Shown here piece after piece: positions 8,533 through 17,388 of a stretch of 64,000 nt of DNA. How positions within the stretch are numbered: position 1 is the stretch's first letter; every line of letters begins with the position of its first letter. A program made the translations under genes and the position numbers. The notes under the pieces were generated by a model. It was not told the DNA's origin. It ran no database searches and saw only the letters and a list, made by a program, of their open reading frames with translations. Source of the DNA: JADGNZ01 sp963715895 (GTDB lineage Bacteria > Acidobacteriota > Thermoanaerobaculia > Gp7-AA8); the NCBI GenBank assembly GCA_963715895.1, contig OY970284.1, positions 1,240,001 through 1,304,000 on the forward strand, written 5' to 3'.

Positions 8533-8960
8533 GCGACGAGAACGACGATGCCGTGGTCATCCGGCGTTTCATCCCCGTCCCTCGGGAACGGGTCATGGCC
8601 GCCTGGCTCGACCCGAAGAGCCTCGCCCAATGGATGCAGCCGGGCGACGTCGCGCACACGACCGTCGAGATCGATCCCCGCGTCGGCGGGAAGTTCCGCA
8701 TCGTCATGGCCCACGGCCGGGGCGACGCCGATCACTGGGGTGAATACCTGATCATCGACCCGCCCTCGCTGCTCTCATTTACCTGGATCTCGGCGAACAC
8801 CGAGCTCCAGCCGAGCTTAGTCACCATCGAGCTTCAGGAGAGGGAGAACGGCACGGACCTGACGCTCACGCATCGAAGATTGCCGGCCGGGAAGGTCGAG
8901 GCTCACCGTAAAGGATGGACCGATATCGTGCGCAAGCTCAGCGAAGTACTGGAGTCTTGA
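8529..8960 (+). CDS. SRPBCC/AHSA1-domain protein
   Basis: A 143-residue single-domain protein of the START-like SRPBCC superfamily (AHSA1 branch). Family features are the N-terminal VVIRRFIPVPRERVMAAW, the DPKSLAQWMQP loop, VGGKFRIVM, and the C-terminal helix KGWTDIVRKLSEVL. The fold makes a hydrophobic cavity for a small ligand. The start codon overlaps the ArsR stop by 4 nt, a linkage seen in many bacteria where the ArsR regulator and SRPBCC protein act together. Ligand unknown. It converges with the amine oxidase gene. Confidence 0.88.
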   Translation: MSDENDDAVVIRRFIPVPRERVMAAWLDPKSLAQWMQPGDVAHTTVEIDPRVGGKFRIVMAHGRGDADHWGEYLIIDPPSLLSFTWISANTELQPSLVTIELQERENGTDLTLTHRRLPAGKVEAHRKGWTDIVRKLSEVLES

Positions 8961-8990
8961 CGGAGGTGATACGGGCTGCGCGCTCGGCGT

Positions 8991-10433
8991 TCATCGATTG
9001 CGCGAGCGGACGCTCTTATGCGTAGTCGTCCGAATCGGAGACGACCGCCAGCGTAACTCGCGCGATACATCCTCCACGATGACCTCATCCAGCTCATCGG
9101 GGACGTTGTCCGGCGTGAGAATGCGTGCGGCTTCGCGCTTGCCGCTCAGGTAAGCGCCGTGAACGGAGTCGGGGAAGTAGCGCATCGTGGCCTCGCCTGC
9201 GAAACGAACGCGGCCCGCGGGCTCACCGAGCGTGACGCGATCGCGCGGAGTCCCGCCGGGCTTGAGATGCGAGTACGCGCCAAGTGTCCAGGGATACTGC
9301 ACCCAACGCGAGCGCCGGACGCTGACCGGTCGTTGCGCATCGTCGCCGAACAACCACTCCAGTGCCGGCATGACGCAGTTGATGACCTCTTCGTCGCTCA
9401 TCGACTCGAGCTTCTCCGTAAGCTTGCCTCCCTGAAACGCCAAGAGCATCGGTACGCAGCAGATGTCCGTGAAGTCCATGAAGTCGAGCCACTGGAGCGG
9501 AGGTGCCGGAAGGCGAAAGAGGTTTTGCCTGGGCTCGTCGACGAGCTCTCTCCAGAACGCTTCTTCGAATTGAAACCAGTATTTGTCGTCGTGCCCCATC
9601 TCCAGGTTCCGCAGAGCGGCCCGTTTCTCCGCTGGAAGAGGCGGATAGAACGAGATGCCGCCATCCTGAAGCACACCGACCGACACCGTGACGATGACGT
9701 AGTCGGAGGTGAAGACGCGGCCATCACAGGTCTGAATCGTCACGCCCTCGCTCGTCTGCCTGACGCACTCGACCGGTGAGTTCAGCTCGATCGGGATCCC
9801 TTCCAGGAGCTTCTCTACAACGGTGACGTATCCGCAGGGGACGGCAAAGTCGTGTGCTCCGGCATTGAGATCGTCGCCGAAGTGATACAGCGAGACCTTC
9901 GAGATGGACGCGCCGAGCGGCATTTCGATGGCCAGCGCGCTGAGCGCTTCGACCGTTTCTTTCTGTTCCCCCGTGACTCCCTCGGCTTGCATGACCGTAT
10001 CAAACGCCTCGCCGAGGGAGATGTCGGGGAGTCCCTTCTCCATGCGCGCGATCGCGTACGCCTCGACGCCGGCAAACACAGCGGCAAAGTCAGCCGTGCA
10101 GCCCGCAAGCTCGTCTTCCGACAGCCGCTCACGATCGCGGCCGAAGAACGCGCTGCGCTCGGGGTTGAGATCGAACTCCGTGATCTCGATTCCGAAGTCG
10201 CACGCGAGCCCCTTTACCGGATTCCACTCCGCGAAGTGAATCCATCCGGCGCCGAGATCGACGGTTGCGTCGTCGGAACGGTCGGACCAGATGCGGCCGC
10301 CGATCCTGTCGCTAGCTTCCAGAATGAGAACAGACTTTCCGGCGCCGTGAAGGTCGTGCGCGGCCGAAGCGCCGGCCATTCCCGCTCCGATCACGATGAC
10401 GTCGACATGTTCACCCGAGCTCTCTTCTCGCAT
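8991..10433 (-). CDS. Flavin-containing amine oxidase
   Basis: A 480-residue FAD enzyme. The N-terminus has the dinucleotide-binding motif VDVIVIGAGMAGASAAHDL (residues about 10-28) and the EASDRIGGRIWS continuation, as in monoamine/polyamine oxidases and the LSD1 family. The C-terminal FAD segment is seen as RVRFAGEATMRYFPDSVHGAY. I chose the ATG at 10433; the open frame continues upstream without homology. No signal peptide is visible. It follows the hybrid kinase gene by 95 bp on the same strand and may be a late member of that operon. The amine substrate is not known. Confidence 0.88.
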   Translation of the reverse strand: MREESSGEHVDVIVIGAGMAGASAAHDLHGAGKSVLILEASDRIGGRIWSDRSDDATVDLGAGWIHFAEWNPVKGLACDFGIEITEFDLNPERSAFFGRDRERLSEDELAGCTADFAAVFAGVEAYAIARMEKGLPDISLGEAFDTVMQAEGVTGEQKETVEALSALAIEMPLGASISKVSLYHFGDDLNAGAHDFAVPCGYVTVVEKLLEGIPIELNSPVECVRQTSEGVTIQTCDGRVFTSDYVIVTVSVGVLQDGGISFYPPLPAEKRAALRNLEMGHDDKYWFQFEEAFWRELVDEPRQNLFRLPAPPLQWLDFMDFTDICCVPMLLAFQGGKLTEKLESMSDEEVINCVMPALEWLFGDDAQRPVSVRRSRWVQYPWTLGAYSHLKPGGTPRDRVTLGEPAGRVRFAGEATMRYFPDSVHGAYLSGKREAARILTPDNVPDELDEVIVEDVSRELRWRSSPIRTTTHKSVRSRNR

Positions 10434-10528
10434 GACCAGTGACGTTACACCGACGTGAGAGCACGCGCAACCGTGGCACGGCAAGCCGAGATCACGCGGA
10501 TCGTCTACGACGCCGTCAACATATCGCC

Positions 10529-12880
10529 CTAGATGAATGTGCCCATCACATAGAGATCGTCGCCGGTGTCCCAACCGTCTTGTTGTCCCTCCTTCTCCGG
10601 TTTCGAAGCGATCGCGAGCAAGCGGACGACGTGGCTTTCAAAATCGGGCAGAGTGCATCGACTCTGCGTGAGGAACTCGGTGGGTCCCAGGAGTAGGTGC
10701 GACCGATCAGACCGCGCGATATCGAGCGCGGAGTAAACGATGAGCGGGAGATTACGGAACGCCGTGCGTTCGCGCAGAGCTGTAATGACTGCGAAGCCGT
10801 CGACGTCAGGGGCGCCAGGATCGAGGACGATCAGACTCGGCTCGTGCTGACCACAGAGCCAGATGGCCTCGCCGCCGGTCACAGCGTGATGCGTGCGGAT
10901 GCCGCGACCCCGCAGAGCCATGGTCATCACGCGAGCGAGATCGGGATCGTCTTCCACGATGAGTACGGATGGCTGTGTGCTGTGCCCATCGGGCTCCTGG
11001 ATCATTTCCAGATTCACACTGTTCGGAACCTCGATCACCGTTCGGGCGATGAGAAGCGGAGCGGCCAGCGGAATCGTGAATTGAAAACGGCTGCCGACGG
11101 GATCGTTTTTCTCTGCCCAGAGCCGTCCCCCGTGCGCGTGGACGATGCTCTTGCAGATGGCCAGTCCGAGACCAGTGCCGCCTTTGTCGCGGGAATCCGA
11201 GGCGTCGACCTGACTGAAACGCTCGAAGATCGTTTCGAGCTTTTCCTCGGGCACCCCTCGGCCCTGATCAGCAACGCAGAATGCAAAATCCGTCTGACGC
11301 GCGGTTCCGCTCACGGTCACAGTGGTGCCGGCCGTTGAGAATTTGATGGCGTTTCCGATCAGGTTGGTGAGTGTCTGAATGATCCTGTCGCTGTCACCCA
11401 AAAGCGTTCCGGATGCGGGGCTGACGACGAGGTGGATACCCGCCTCGTCGGCCATCGACTGGAGTCCCTGCGACGCCTGAACCATGACCGTGTGTGCATC
11501 GACGGGGGCATGCGCCAGTTCGGTCTTGCCCGATCCGATCCGTTCCAGATCGAGGATGTCGTTGATGAGGCGGACCAGACGATCGGTATTGCTCACGGCG
11601 ATCTCCAGCATTCGTTGCCCCTTTTCGTGGAGCGTGCCGAGCAACCCGCTGCCGAGAAGGCCGAGCGCTCCGCGAATGGAGGTGAGCGGGGTTCGCAGCT
11701 CATGGCTGACCGTAGAGACGAACTCGCTCTTGAGGCGGTCGATGGCGCGGCGCTCGGTCACATCGCGGAAAACTACCACCGCGCCGCGCTGAGTTCCCTC
11801 TTCATCGAACATCGGTCTGGATGAGTACTCGACCGGAAAGCTCGTGCCATCCGGCCTCCAGAAGGTGTCGTCTGTAAGCACGAGTGCCTGGCCGCGATGC
11901 ATTCCGAGCGTATTCGGGCAATCCTGTCCCGCCCACGGCGTGCCGTCAGCGTGGGAATGATGTATGGCTTCATGAATCGTTCTCCCTTCCAGTTCGCTGA
12001 GGGTCATGCCGAGCAACTGTGTGGCCGCCGGATTGAGGAACGTGGCCCGGTTGTCGAGGTCGATGCCGATGATGCCATCCGTGGTGCTGTTCAGGATCAA
12101 GGCGCTGTCCCGAGCCAGCTGGGCGTTGACCGCGGCGGCCTTCTGCGCGGCGTTTCTGGAGACCAGCAGCCGGTCGTCGCGCTGCTCGATCTCGGCGAGC
12201 ATGCTGTTGAACCCGGTCATCAGACGGTCGATCTCGTCGCTGTCATTCGAGCGCCGGGGTTTGGCGCGAAGGCTGTAGTTCTTCTGCTGAGAGACGAGTT
12301 CTGCCACATGGGCGAGCTCGACGATCGGCATGGAAATATGGCGCTGCAATCTCGACGACAGGACGAACGCGAAGAGCAGGGCCACGAGAGCGATGAGGGC
12401 CGCGATCTCGACGTCATGCTTCAGTCGGGCGTTGCGGTCGCGGGAGTCGGAAACGATGTAGATCGTGCCGATACGGTGATGGCGTAGCTGCATTGGGTAA
12501 ACCAGTTCCAGGAGGTCGCCCCTGTCATGGAAGCCGTCCTTCGGCAGGAGGTGCGGGATGGTTAGGGAAGGGTTCGGTTCGTATTGCGCGAACGGCTCTC
12601 CCCGATCCGTGTAGATGCCCGCGGCCACAATCGACGGCTTGGCCTTCAGCGCGCTGAGGAACTCTCGCGCGCCCTGGCGGTCTCCAAACGTAAGAGTGCC
12701 GACACTGTTGGCTCCGACGACCTGTGCGAGCGTCGAAAGGTCGTCGGCCAGGTCGTTTCGCAGACCGACGATGTCCGAGACGGCGAAACCGAGGAACGCC
12801 AGCAACACCGCGGCCGTGCTGGTCATCATGATGATTCCGGTCAGGTTTCTGCGAATGGAACGTTTCGATCTCGGGGTCAT
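10529..12880 (-). CDS. Hybrid sensor histidine kinase (sensor-HAMP-PAS-HisKA-HATPase-REC)
   Basis: A 783-residue membrane kinase. Order: TM1 (about 15-37), periplasmic sensor with FLSALKAKPSIVAAGIYTDR as in CHASE8-type domains, TM2 (about 150-170), HAMP, PAS (ALILNSTTDGIIGIDLDNRA), HisKA with phospho-His in STVSHELRTPLTS, HATPase N/G boxes (NLIGNAIKFS, DQGRGVPEE, GTGLGLAICKS), then a C-terminal receiver domain from about residue 638. The receiver keeps the acidic pair and the phospho-acceptor Asp (LIVLDPG) but the usual Lys is Gln in FLTQSR. The start overlaps the stop of the YfiR-like gene by 4 nt. It probably senses something linked to the co-encoded receptor. Confidence 0.9.
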   Translation of the reverse strand: MTPRSKRSIRRNLTGIIMMTSTAAVLLAFLGFAVSDIVGLRNDLADDLSTLAQVVGANSVGTLTFGDRQGAREFLSALKAKPSIVAAGIYTDRGEPFAQYEPNPSLTIPHLLPKDGFHDRGDLLELVYPMQLRHHRIGTIYIVSDSRDRNARLKHDVEIAALIALVALLFAFVLSSRLQRHISMPIVELAHVAELVSQQKNYSLRAKPRRSNDSDEIDRLMTGFNSMLAEIEQRDDRLLVSRNAAQKAAAVNAQLARDSALILNSTTDGIIGIDLDNRATFLNPAATQLLGMTLSELEGRTIHEAIHHSHADGTPWAGQDCPNTLGMHRGQALVLTDDTFWRPDGTSFPVEYSSRPMFDEEGTQRGAVVVFRDVTERRAIDRLKSEFVSTVSHELRTPLTSIRGALGLLGSGLLGTLHEKGQRMLEIAVSNTDRLVRLINDILDLERIGSGKTELAHAPVDAHTVMVQASQGLQSMADEAGIHLVVSPASGTLLGDSDRIIQTLTNLIGNAIKFSTAGTTVTVSGTARQTDFAFCVADQGRGVPEEKLETIFERFSQVDASDSRDKGGTGLGLAICKSIVHAHGGRLWAEKNDPVGSRFQFTIPLAAPLLIARTVIEVPNSVNLEMIQEPDGHSTQPSVLIVEDDPDLARVMTMALRGRGIRTHHAVTGGEAIWLCGQHEPSLIVLDPGAPDVDGFAVITALRERTAFRNLPLIVYSALDIARSDRSHLLLGPTEFLTQSRCTLPDFESHVVRLLAIASKPEKEGQQDGWDTGDDLYVMGTFI

Positions 12881-13473
12881 TTGTTTGTCCCGTTCGTTCC
12901 GTCGATGACCGTGGAGGCCTGCAGAAGCTGGGCTGTCAAATCGGAGCCTTCCGCCTTTGCCGCGCTCAAATTCACGACAATGACCGGTTTGTCATCGCGT
13001 ACGCGCAGCCCGATTGCGATGCCGCTTTCGACGTATCCCGCGGTCACGGTGATTGTCTTGATGTGCCGGGCCCGGCTGACGCCGACGAGATCGAGGATGT
13101 TGACGCCTCGCATCTCTGTGACATAGAAGACGTCGGCCTTTACGTGCTCGAGTGCACTGACGGCACGGTTGACATCATCGAGAGCAACCGGAACGCACCG
13201 GATTTTCAATCCTTCGGCGCGAACGGCTTCCATGAGTTGATCCTTGGCCTCTTCCGAGGCTCGGAACCTCGGCTGATAGAGAACGGCCATCACGATCTGG
13301 CCGTTATCGACGATGGAGCGGTCGAACATCCAGATCTTGCTGAAAAGACGGAGTTGTACGCCGGCGGGGATCGCCGAGGTCTGTGCCAGGGCAGCGTCTG
13401 TGAGCCCTGCCGACGCCATGATCAGAAGCGCGCAGGAGGTATAACGGGCCAGCCATCGTTTCGTTTTTCGCAC
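12877..13473 (-). CDS. YfiR-like periplasmic protein (DUF4154)
   Basis: This 198-residue protein has an N-terminal signal peptide (SCALLIMASAGLTDAALAQ) and then a YfiR/HmsC-type domain: FSKIWMFDRSIV, IVMAVLYQPRF, IRCVPVAL, ADVFYVTEM, and the VVVNLSAAKAEGSDLTAQLL end. YfiR proteins are periplasmic regulators that hold down an inner-membrane partner. The start is a GTG at 13473, only 3 nt after the TonB-receptor stop, and its end overlaps the kinase start by 4 nt. The likely partner is the kinase periplasmic sensor, by analogy with YfiR-YfiN; this is inference. Confidence 0.85.
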   Translation of the reverse strand: MRKTKRWLARYTSCALLIMASAGLTDAALAQTSAIPAGVQLRLFSKIWMFDRSIVDNGQIVMAVLYQPRFRASEEAKDQLMEAVRAEGLKIRCVPVALDDVNRAVSALEHVKADVFYVTEMRGVNILDLVGVSRARHIKTITVTAGYVESGIAIGLRVRDDKPVIVVNLSAAKAEGSDLTAQLLQASTVIDGTNGTNK

Positions 13474-13476
13474 AGG

Positions 13477-15429
13477 CTATTTACCGACGCGCAAACTGAA
13501 GAGGAGCGTTCGCCCGTCCTGCGCGATCGTGTCCTCTGGCTGGGCTGGGCCTCCTGGTGTTGCATAGTGGGTATTCAGAAGATTCCTCACGGTGATCGAA
13601 AACCGCAGCGATGGGCGCAGGGCGGCGGAGAAGGTGGCGTTGGCCAGCATCGCGCCGGCGGTTTCGTTCCCTGCCAGTGTCTTTCGTCCCGATTCGTACA
13701 CCAGCTCTACAGCGCCCTGCAGTGAGCGTGAGGTCGGCGTGGAAATGCCGGCCTTCGCCAGGTTGGCCGCGGAATTGGGCTCTTGCACTCCTTCGTCGCG
13801 GGCGTCCTGACGCGAATAGCTCACGTAGGACCATAGTCCGTTGCTGCGCCGGTAATCGGCCTGCAGCTCCACACCCTGTGAGACGATGTTGTCGGCGTTC
13901 TGAAACTGTGTCGTGCCCGGCCGGGCGGCAACCTCCAGCGGTTTGATCAGTTCGGTCATGTGAAGCCGGTAGGGCGACACACTGATGAGCACTTCCGGAG
14001 TCAGGCGCCCTTCCCAGACCACTTCGTACTGCCGGAGCCTTTCCGGCTGAAGATTCTGATTGGAAATGAAGTTCTGGTTTGCATCCTCGAAGCCGCGCTC
14101 GAAGACGGTTGGCAGGCGAAATGCCCGTCCATAGAGCACCTTGAGCGTATTCGCGGCATTGATATGCCAGACGGCCGCTGCTCGCGGATTCACGCTGTCG
14201 GTTACGTGCGCGTAGCGGTCATAGCGCAGGCCGGTGGTCACCGACAGAGAATGTGTCGGCTGATATTCGCTCTGGGCGTAAACGGAGCCGACCGAAAACG
14301 GGCCGCCGATGTTGGTGGTGGCGCTTCCCTGGATCGCCGTGTATTGGGCACGCACATTGTCGACATATTCCTCGCCAAACGTAATACGGTGGTTCGGTTT
14401 CGCGTCCCATACATAACGAAGATCAGCATTGATCCGTGTCGAGGAAGAGTCATCCCGAGCCGTGAACGCGGCATAAGGAAATTGTCCGTGATAGCCGTAA
14501 CGGTCATACGACGTACGGAGGAACAGCTGGCTCGTTGACGAGGTGCGATGCTCGGCGGTCATCGACAGAAGAGTGCGCTCATCGGTGAACTGCTGCTTTT
14601 CATTGAAGGTTGTGCCGAGCCAGGTGGTGGGAAGACCCTTCGTGCGGCTGGAGGTCAAAGCCAGAAACCGCACGCCGTGACCGGCAACGGTCCCCATCAG
14701 ACTTCGAGAGTTGTCGTAGTCGTGCCCAACGCTTACCCCGTTGTTGTTTTCGGGGGTGTCGAATTCCGGGAAGAAGAGGTTCTGGCCGTGATCGTTCTGC
14801 ATCGATCCGCCGATACTCATACTGAAGCCGCCGCCGAGCTCGTGTGCGAAGCGGCCGCTGGCGATGGTGGTGTGATCACTGCCGCCGCCGACCATGGCCG
14901 AGGAGGCTTCCTGCTCGCTTTTGAGGATGAGGTTGATGACGCCGAACATGGCCCCGGAGCCGTACAACACCGAGCCCGGTCCGCGCACGAATTCGATGCG
15001 CGAGAGCGACGACAGATCGACACCGAGAGCCGTTCCCGTATCGATCGCCCCGGCCACTCCATCCAGCATCGGCTCTCCATCGAGCAGAATGAGGAAGCGA
15101 TTGTTGTAGTCGCCTGGCAGACCGACGCCGCGGACGCCGAGGTAGGTGTAGCTGCGGTCGTACGTAAGGGTCACCCCAGGCAGGGTGGCAAGCGCCTCCG
15201 CAAGCGTGTGCCAGCCGTTGCGCGCGATCTCCTCAGCGGTGATGACCGTGACTGAGGCAGGCACATCCGTGACGCGCTGCTCATATTTTGCCGCCGTGCT
15301 GATGCGTGTGTTGAGAAGGGCGTCGAGTGGAAGATCCTCAGCGGGAGTCACGGGCTGTGCCATCAGTGCCCCGCAGGAGAGAGAGGCAACCAGGCAAAGG
15401 GCTGCGTGCAAGAATCGGAACTGCGTCAT
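13477..15429 (-). CDS. TonB-dependent outer-membrane receptor
   Basis: A 650-residue receptor with signal peptide (LCLVASLSCGALMAQ), plug domain beginning near residue 45 (AAKYEQRVTDVPASVTVITA, IARNGWHTLAEALATLPGV, FVRGPGSVLYGSGAMFGVIN) and a C-terminal beta-barrel ending in a hydrophobic strand (TLLFSLRVGK). The plug resembles colicin I receptor/BtuB-like siderophore and cobalamin receptors. A GGAGG site stands about ten bases before the ATG. It is the first gene of an operon with a YfiR-like protein and a hybrid kinase, an arrangement seen in other Gram-negatives. Ligand unknown. Confidence 0.92.
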   Translation of the reverse strand: MTQFRFLHAALCLVASLSCGALMAQPVTPAEDLPLDALLNTRISTAAKYEQRVTDVPASVTVITAEEIARNGWHTLAEALATLPGVTLTYDRSYTYLGVRGVGLPGDYNNRFLILLDGEPMLDGVAGAIDTGTALGVDLSSLSRIEFVRGPGSVLYGSGAMFGVINLILKSEQEASSAMVGGGSDHTTIASGRFAHELGGGFSMSIGGSMQNDHGQNLFFPEFDTPENNNGVSVGHDYDNSRSLMGTVAGHGVRFLALTSSRTKGLPTTWLGTTFNEKQQFTDERTLLSMTAEHRTSSTSQLFLRTSYDRYGYHGQFPYAAFTARDDSSSTRINADLRYVWDAKPNHRITFGEEYVDNVRAQYTAIQGSATTNIGGPFSVGSVYAQSEYQPTHSLSVTTGLRYDRYAHVTDSVNPRAAAVWHINAANTLKVLYGRAFRLPTVFERGFEDANQNFISNQNLQPERLRQYEVVWEGRLTPEVLISVSPYRLHMTELIKPLEVAARPGTTQFQNADNIVSQGVELQADYRRSNGLWSYVSYSRQDARDEGVQEPNSAANLAKAGISTPTSRSLQGAVELVYESGRKTLAGNETAGAMLANATFSAALRPSLRFSITVRNLLNTHYATPGGPAQPEDTIAQDGRTLLFSLRVGK

Positions 15430-15506
15430 TTTCCTGGCCTCCGTGAACCTGGTTTCGTGACATGAGTCCGATTGGTGCCTGAAAAAAATACACAGCTGCT
15501 GAGGCT

Positions 15507-15520
15507 GTCGAACGTTCGAC
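15507..15520. promoter_or_regulatory. 14-bp perfect palindrome upstream of the TonB-receptor operon
   Basis: GTCGAACGTTCGAC is a perfect palindrome about 78 bases before the receptor start codon. A dimeric regulator site is possible. No second copy was noticed in the window, so this is only a candidate operator. Confidence 0.3.
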
Positions 15521-15620
15521 CGTCACCGTCCCCGAACCCTAGCCTGCTGCATCCGGCACCTAGGCACTAAGTAGGCGGACGCTGCCTGGGAGCATGCGCG
15601 GTAGAAACGTTTTTGCGCCA

Positions 15621-15667
15621 TTGCTGGCCGAGCCTTGGGCAACCAGCGCAGCCGGCGGTGCCGGCCT
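15621..15667 (+). repeat. GCCGGC-type intergenic element, copy 1
   Basis: The element reads ...GGCCGAGCCTTGGGCAACC then AGCGCAGCCGGCGGTGCCGG. Its core GCCGGCNGTGCCGGC can fold. It touches the stop codon of the ABC ATPase gene. Further copies are at 20681-20730 (inverted) and 63651-63700. Confidence 0.75.
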
Positions 15668-16478
15668 AGACGTAGTTCTCGCGCAGCATCTCCGCGGCGG
15701 ATGCATCGAGTTGCTCGTCCCGTCGGATCTCGTCGAAACGGCGCACCAGGTCGTCCGCGCGCACATGGCGGCGCAGCGTGCCCGCGTAGTCGGCCAGGAC
15801 GCTGCCCTGATTCATCATGACGATCCGGTCACCGAGCGTCGCCGCCTGATGCATCGAGTGCGTGACCATCAGCGTCGTCAGGCGATGCTGCGACACGATC
15901 CGCTCGGTGAGTCGCACGATCTGGTCAGCGCTCTTCGGATCGAGGGCGGCCGTGTGCTCGTCGAGCAGGAGGAGCTCGGGGCGGCGCCAGGTGGCCATGA
16001 GCAGCGTCAACGCCTGGCGCTGCCCGCCGGAGAGCGTCCCGATCGGGTTGTGCATGCGCGTCTCCAGCTGCATGTTCAGCATTGCCACACGGTCACGAAG
16101 CTCGGTCTGGAGGCGTGCCGGCAGCAGGCCTCCCAGTCCGCGCCCGAGGCCGCGGCGGGCGGCGAGTGCGAGGTTTTCCGCCACCGTCATCGTTGGCGCG
16201 GTGCCGCTGAACGGATTCTGAAAGACGCGCCCGATCATCGCGGCGCGGCGATGCTCAGGCCAGCGGGTGACGTCGCGTCCGGCGATGGCGATTGCGCCAC
16301 CTTCGACGAAAAAGCTGCCCGCAACGGCATTGAGCAGCGTCGATTTTCCGGAGCCGTTCGTGCCGATCACGGTGACGAACGAGCCTTCCTCGATCTGCAG
16401 CGATACGCCGCGAAGGGCGCGCACCTCGTTCGGCGTACCGGCGAAGAACGTCTTCTGCAACTCACGAAGCTGCAGCAT
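15666..16478 (-). CDS. ABC transporter ATP-binding protein
   Basis: A 270-residue ATPase. Walker A is GTNGSGKSTLL (about residues 38-48), the signature is LSGGQRQALTLL, Walker B is LLLLDEHTAALDP and the switch His is in VTHSMHQA. The sequence matches ATPases that work with ABC_sub_bind (TrpX-like) binding proteins. The ATG at 16478 overlaps the permease gene by 17 nt, so it is the last gene of a four-gene operon. It powers uptake through the permease encoded upstream. It ends at a GCCGGC repeat element. Confidence 0.92.
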   Translation of the reverse strand: MLQLRELQKTFFAGTPNEVRALRGVSLQIEEGSFVTVIGTNGSGKSTLLNAVAGSFFVEGGAIAIAGRDVTRWPEHRRAAMIGRVFQNPFSGTAPTMTVAENLALAARRGLGRGLGGLLPARLQTELRDRVAMLNMQLETRMHNPIGTLSGGQRQALTLLMATWRRPELLLLDEHTAALDPKSADQIVRLTERIVSQHRLTTLMVTHSMHQAATLGDRIVMMNQGSVLADYAGTLRRHVRADDLVRRFDEIRRDEQLDASAAEMLRENYV

Positions 16479-17388
16479 GCCGTCTCACTTTCTGCATCGC
16501 CGCCGGGAGGACCAGCGCGCCGAAGACGAAGATCGCCGTAACCAGCTTGAGGTCGTTCGGATTCAGCCCCCAGCGCAAGGCCAGCGCGATGATCAGCCGG
16601 AACAGCACCGACCCCAGGATCGTGCCGGTCAGCGCGGCGCCGACGCTGTCCGATCCGATGAGAGCCCGGCCGATGATGACGCTGGCCAGCCCCCACACGA
16701 TCATGCCGATTCCCATCTGCACGTCGGCAAAACCCTGGTACTGCGCCAACAGAGCGCCGGCGAATGCCACCAGGCCGTTCGAGATGGCCAGGCCGATGAC
16801 GATCATGTTCTCGACGCTGACGCCGAGCGCGCGGATCATCTGTTCGTTGTCGCCCGACGCCCGCATGGCGCTGCCGAGGTTCGTCTTGAAAAAAAGCCAC
16901 AGGATCAGGGCGATGACCAGAACGATGGCCGCCGCGAGCAGAAGTGATCCGAGGTCGCGCGCGCTCACAGGCCATCCGAGCAGCGTTGCCGAATCATGAC
17001 CACTGATCCAGCGTCCGAGGTCCTGCGCGTACGTGGCCAGCGTCGTGGAGGAGAGCAGCGGCAGATTGCTCTGCCCCATCACGTGCAGATTGATCGAGTA
17101 GAGCGCGGTCATGACCAGGATTCCGGACAGCAGCTGATTGATCTTGAATCGCGTATGCAGGATGCCCGTGCACATGCCCGCCAGGGCGCCCGCGGCAAAC
17201 GCCGCGCCGCTGGCTGCAAGCGGATGCCGGCCGTGCGTGAGCATCGACGCCGCCACCGCCGCGCCGAAGGTGATGGAGCCGTCCGCCGTGATGTCGGCGA
17301 ATTTGAACACGCGGTAGCTGATGTAGACCCCGAGCGCCAGAAGCGAGAGGATCAAGCCGATCGTCCAGGCGGACAGCAGCAGGGTCAC
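16462..17388 (-). CDS. ABC transporter permease (TrpY/BPD_transp_2-like)
   Basis: A 308-residue inner-membrane protein with about eight hydrophobic segments. FADITADGSITFGAAVAA near the N-terminus and the loop SAMRASGDNEQMIRALGVS (the coupling-helix region contacting the ATPase) are typical of permeases of the BPD_transp_2 class. I chose the GTG at 17388, preceded by GGAGGAG; the longer frame upstream is not membrane-like. The start overlaps the stop of the STAS-domain gene (GTGA). Together with the ATPase and binding protein it makes a complete importer of unknown substrate, possibly an amino acid. Confidence 0.88.
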   Translation of the reverse strand: MTLLLSAWTIGLILSLLALGVYISYRVFKFADITADGSITFGAAVAASMLTHGRHPLAASGAAFAAGALAGMCTGILHTRFKINQLLSGILVMTALYSINLHVMGQSNLPLLSSTTLATYAQDLGRWISGHDSATLLGWPVSARDLGSLLLAAAIVLVIALILWLFFKTNLGSAMRASGDNEQMIRALGVSVENMIVIGLAISNGLVAFAGALLAQYQGFADVQMGIGMIVWGLASVIIGRALIGSDSVGAALTGTILGSVLFRLIIALALRWGLNPNDLKLVTAIFVFGALVLPAAMQKVRRHAAAS

